Positions 61,969 through 64,000 of a stretch of 64,000 nt of DNA are shown piece after piece (the first letter of the stretch is position 1; each line of letters starts with the position of its first letter). This stretch comes from Parabacteroides sp. Marseille-P3160. GTDB taxonomy: Bacteria > Bacteroidota > Bacteroidia > Bacteroidales > Tannerellaceae. The notes under the pieces were generated by a model that saw only the letters and a list, made by a program, of their open reading frames with translations, did no database searches and was not told where the DNA came from. The stretch lies in NCBI RefSeq assembly GCF_900162725.1, contig NZ_LT799418.1, forward strand, positions 1,410,831 to 1,474,830, in the 5' to 3' direction. The position numbers and the translations under genes were made by a program.

Positions 61969-63087
61969 ATGCATTACCTGAAGCTATTACTCGGTATTGT
62001 TGCTTGTTTGTTCTGGGAAGGGGCAGCCGTATCAGGGCAGAATACAGCGCAAATAGCCGTTGATAACAAGAACTATGATTTCGGAACGATCAAAGAGGAA
62101 GACGGGCCTGTCAGCCATGTCTTTGTCGTCAAAAATATCGGGACGGAGAACTTGGTAATCAAGGGAGTATTGGCTTCTTGTGGTTGTACGAGACCGGAAT
62201 GGCCGTCCGCCCCGATTGCTCCCGGCAAGACGGGGGAAGTATGGGTGGCCTACGATCCGAAAGGCCGTCCGGGCCCTTTCTATAAGACGATTAATATCAT
62301 GAGTAATGCAGCCGACCGGAGAGTTACTTTATCTATATCCGGTGAGGTCGTCGCTAAACCGGAGCGGCCGGTCGTCACTTTTATTCAGAAAGTAGGTCCG
62401 CTGGAACTAAGCAGAAACAATATCTCATTTTCCATTGTTTCCCAGAATGAAACGCGGAAGGAACGCCTTTGGGTGAAGAATTCAGGAACGCAGGCGGTTA
62501 CCGTCCGGTTGGAAAAGTTGCCTTCCGACCTGAATGTTACCGCTGATTTCGATACGTTGAGGCCGGGCGCCGTCCGGGAGGTTCTGATATCGATTCATCC
62601 GGGACAGAAGAAGCTGGGACATGTTTCCGTGCCCGCCGTCCTGTCTGTTTTCCAAGGAAAGAAGGAAATTCAGAGACAGGATTTCCCTATTAGTGCCAAT
62701 ATTGTGGAAGATTTCAGCAAGCTTACGGCTGAACAAAAGGCGAAAGCTCCTTCTATTCAACTTTCGGGTACCATGCTTAAGCTCGGGAAAGTATCCGAAA
62801 AGGGTTGGCTGTTCGGACTGTTCGGAAGCGATGCAACCGGGATAGTTGAAATATCTAACTCGGGGCAATCCCCTCTCCTTATCCATAGCATTTCGTCAGA
62901 TCGACAGGAACTGTTGGAGATCGGGAAACTTCCCAAAAAGATAGACGCAGGGAAAACCGCCATACTCAAAGTGAAATTGAATCCGAAAAAGTTAGAATCT
63001 TCATTGGATGCTTTGATTACCCTTGTATGTAATGACCCGAACGGTCCCGTTCGTCAAATTAAAGTGACGGCGGAAAAAGAAAAATAA
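61969..63087 (+). CDS. DUF1573 protein with additional Ig-like domains
   Basis: A 372-residue exported protein (signal ending AAVSGQ). Residues 22-125 repeat the DUF1573 domain of the preceding gene (NYDFGTIKEEDGPVSHVF, SCGCTRPEWPSAP), so the two arose by duplication. About 240 further residues look like two or three more beta-sandwich (ASH/MSP-like) domains, for example EISNSGQSPLLIHSIS. Probably periplasmic or surface-associated. The function is not known. meaB follows after 2 bases. Confidence 0.85.
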   Translation: MHYLKLLLGIVACLFWEGAAVSGQNTAQIAVDNKNYDFGTIKEEDGPVSHVFVVKNIGTENLVIKGVLASCGCTRPEWPSAPIAPGKTGEVWVAYDPKGRPGPFYKTINIMSNAADRRVTLSISGEVVAKPERPVVTFIQKVGPLELSRNNISFSIVSQNETRKERLWVKNSGTQAVTVRLEKLPSDLNVTADFDTLRPGAVREVLISIHPGQKKLGHVSVPAVLSVFQGKKEIQRQDFPISANIVEDFSKLTAEQKAKAPSIQLSGTMLKLGKVSEKGWLFGLFGSDATGIVEISNSGQSPLLIHSISSDRQELLEIGKLPKKIDAGKTAILKVKLNPKKLESSLDALITLVCNDPNGPVRQIKVTAEKEK

Positions 63088-63089
63088 AG

Positions 63090-64000
63090 ATGGAATATCC
63101 GGAGAATGATGCCCAATATAAAGGATTGAGGGTGAATAAGGGGATCGGAAATGTTCCCACCGTTAATCCGTATTTCAAGCCGAAGGCGCGGCAGAAAACC
63201 TATTCGGCGGGAGAGTTTGTGGAGGCCATTCTGAAGGGAAATATCACGATGCTCAGTCAGGCGGTTACTTTGGTTGAAAGTACACGGGAAGAACATCAGA
63301 ACTTAGCTCAGGACATTATTGAAAAATGCCTGCCTTTTTCCGGGAAATCGGTTCGTGTCGGTATCACCGGAGTTCCGGGAGCCGGCAAAAGTACCTCCAT
63401 CGACGCCTTTGGAATGTACATCCTGAAACAAGGGCACCGGTTGGCAACCTTGGCGATCGATCCGAGTAGTGAACGCACGAAGGGGAGCATTTTAGGTGAT
63501 AAAACCCGTATGGAAGCCCTCTCCCGTGAGAAAAATGCATTTATCCGTCCTTCTCCAGCCGCCGGTTCTTTAGGTGGCGTGGCGAGGAAAACCCGTGAGA
63601 CGATTATCCTTTGCGAAGCCGCCGGCTTTGATACCGTTTTTGTCGAAACCGTAGGCGTCGGGCAAAGCGAAACCGCCGTTCATTCAATGGTCGACTTCTT
63701 TTTGTTGATCCAGTTGGCCGGAACGGGTGACGAATTACAGGGTATCAAGCGGGGAATCATGGAGATGGCGGATGGCGTTATTATCAATAAGGCGGACGGC
63801 GACAATATCGAAAAAGCCAAAATGGCTGCATCCCACTACCGGAACGCCTTGCATCTTTTCCCTCCTACCGCTTCCGGCTGGATTCCGAAAGTCCTGACTT
63901 ATTCAGGCTATTACCAGATAGGGATCAAGGAAGTCTGGAATATGATCCTGGAATATATTAAATTTACGAAAGACAACGGCTATTTCGAACAGAAACGGCG
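63090..64000 (+). CDS. meaB: Methylmalonyl-CoA mutase-associated GTPase MeaB (3' end outside window)
   Basis: 303 codons are visible before the window ends. The G3E-family GTPase motifs are clear: Walker A GVPGAGKST, Walker B FVETVGVGQSE, and the guanine-specificity motif NKADGDN. IDPSSERTKGSILGDKTRM is diagnostic of MeaB/ArgK. The protein loads and protects adenosylcobalamin in methylmalonyl-CoA mutase, which in Bacteroidetes serves succinate-to-propionate conversion. It begins 2 bases after the DUF1573 gene. The mutase genes are not in the window. Confidence 0.93.
   Translation, partial: MEYPENDAQYKGLRVNKGIGNVPTVNPYFKPKARQKTYSAGEFVEAILKGNITMLSQAVTLVESTREEHQNLAQDIIEKCLPFSGKSVRVGITGVPGAGKSTSIDAFGMYILKQGHRLATLAIDPSSERTKGSILGDKTRMEALSREKNAFIRPSPAAGSLGGVARKTRETIILCEAAGFDTVFVETVGVGQSETAVHSMVDFFLLIQLAGTGDELQGIKRGIMEMADGVIINKADGDNIEKAKMAASHYRNALHLFPPTASGWIPKVLTYSGYYQIGIKEVWNMILEYIKFTKDNGYFEQKR

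Overview
The window reads as a chromosomal segment of a gut-type Bacteroidales bacterium, most likely Parabacteroides or a close relative. This is an inference from several things seen here: repeated Bacteroidetes-type promoters (TTTG, about 20 bases, then TAnnTTTG), trp genes in the order B-E-G-D-C-F-A, a BtuB/BtuG vitamin B12 uptake operon, many lipoproteins and TonB-linked surface proteins, and weak Shine-Dalgarno sequences. No rRNA, CRISPR array, complete insertion sequence or prophage was seen. One tRNA (Ser, anticodon GGA) is present.

Layout. 1-3.8 kb: a carbohydrate cluster (end of a GH2 glycosidase, SMP-30/gluconolactonase, SDR dehydrogenase, RraA-like aldolase). 3.8-7.9 kb: the phenylalanine/tyrosine operon (pheA, aminotransferase, DAHP synthase-chorismate mutase, tyrA) behind a Phe/Tyr-codon leader peptide and attenuator. 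8.0-12.2 kb: an AI-2E transporter, two S41 peptidase-like genes (one damaged), and a debris zone with the start of a family 2 glycosyltransferase and a second AI-2E tail. 12.2-18.0 kb: AAA/DUF4143 ATPase, MFS exporter, a MITE-like repeat, aldo-keto reductase, POT peptide transporter. 18.0-20.3 kb: a gene graveyard (aminopeptidase P, a small lipoprotein, an M4 metalloprotease). 20.4-27.2 kb: the complete trp operon behind a Trp-Trp-Trp leader peptide and attenuator. 27.3-30.2 kb: an unrecognised lipoprotein and two beta-barrel proteins. 30.3-37.2 kb: TSUP exporter with DUF1634 partner, a MITE-like element, a GH15 enzyme divergent from a fused trehalose-phosphate synthase/phosphatase, and an AraC-Ogt DNA-repair protein. 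37.2-42.5 kb: small AT-rich genes, a broken acetyltransferase, dnaK, a DUF5715 lipoprotein and an orphan PstS-like binding protein. 43.0-52.7 kb: Ntn hydrolase, NfeD-flotillin pair, and a heavy-metal RND efflux operon with a His-rich membrane protein. 52.8-64 kb: GH29 fucosidase, tRNA-Ser, nhaA, the riboswitch-controlled btuB-btuG-btuF-btuC operon, two DUF1573 proteins and the start of meaB.

How parts work together. Two amino-acid operons are each preceded by promoter, leader peptide rich in the end-product codons, and an intrinsic terminator that ends just before the first structural gene, so both look controlled by translation-coupled attenuation. The B12 genes form a uptake route from surface to cytoplasm, with the B12-enzyme chaperone gene meaB a few genes away. 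Trehalose synthesis and a GH15 enzyme are divergent from one control region.

The least explained structures are small repeats. Three intergenic arrays have a 22-base period and an inverted last copy (27.1, 42.7 and 52.65 kb). Two non-coding elements share TGTCAAAA/TTTTGACA ends, and a third has 16-base terminal inverted repeats.
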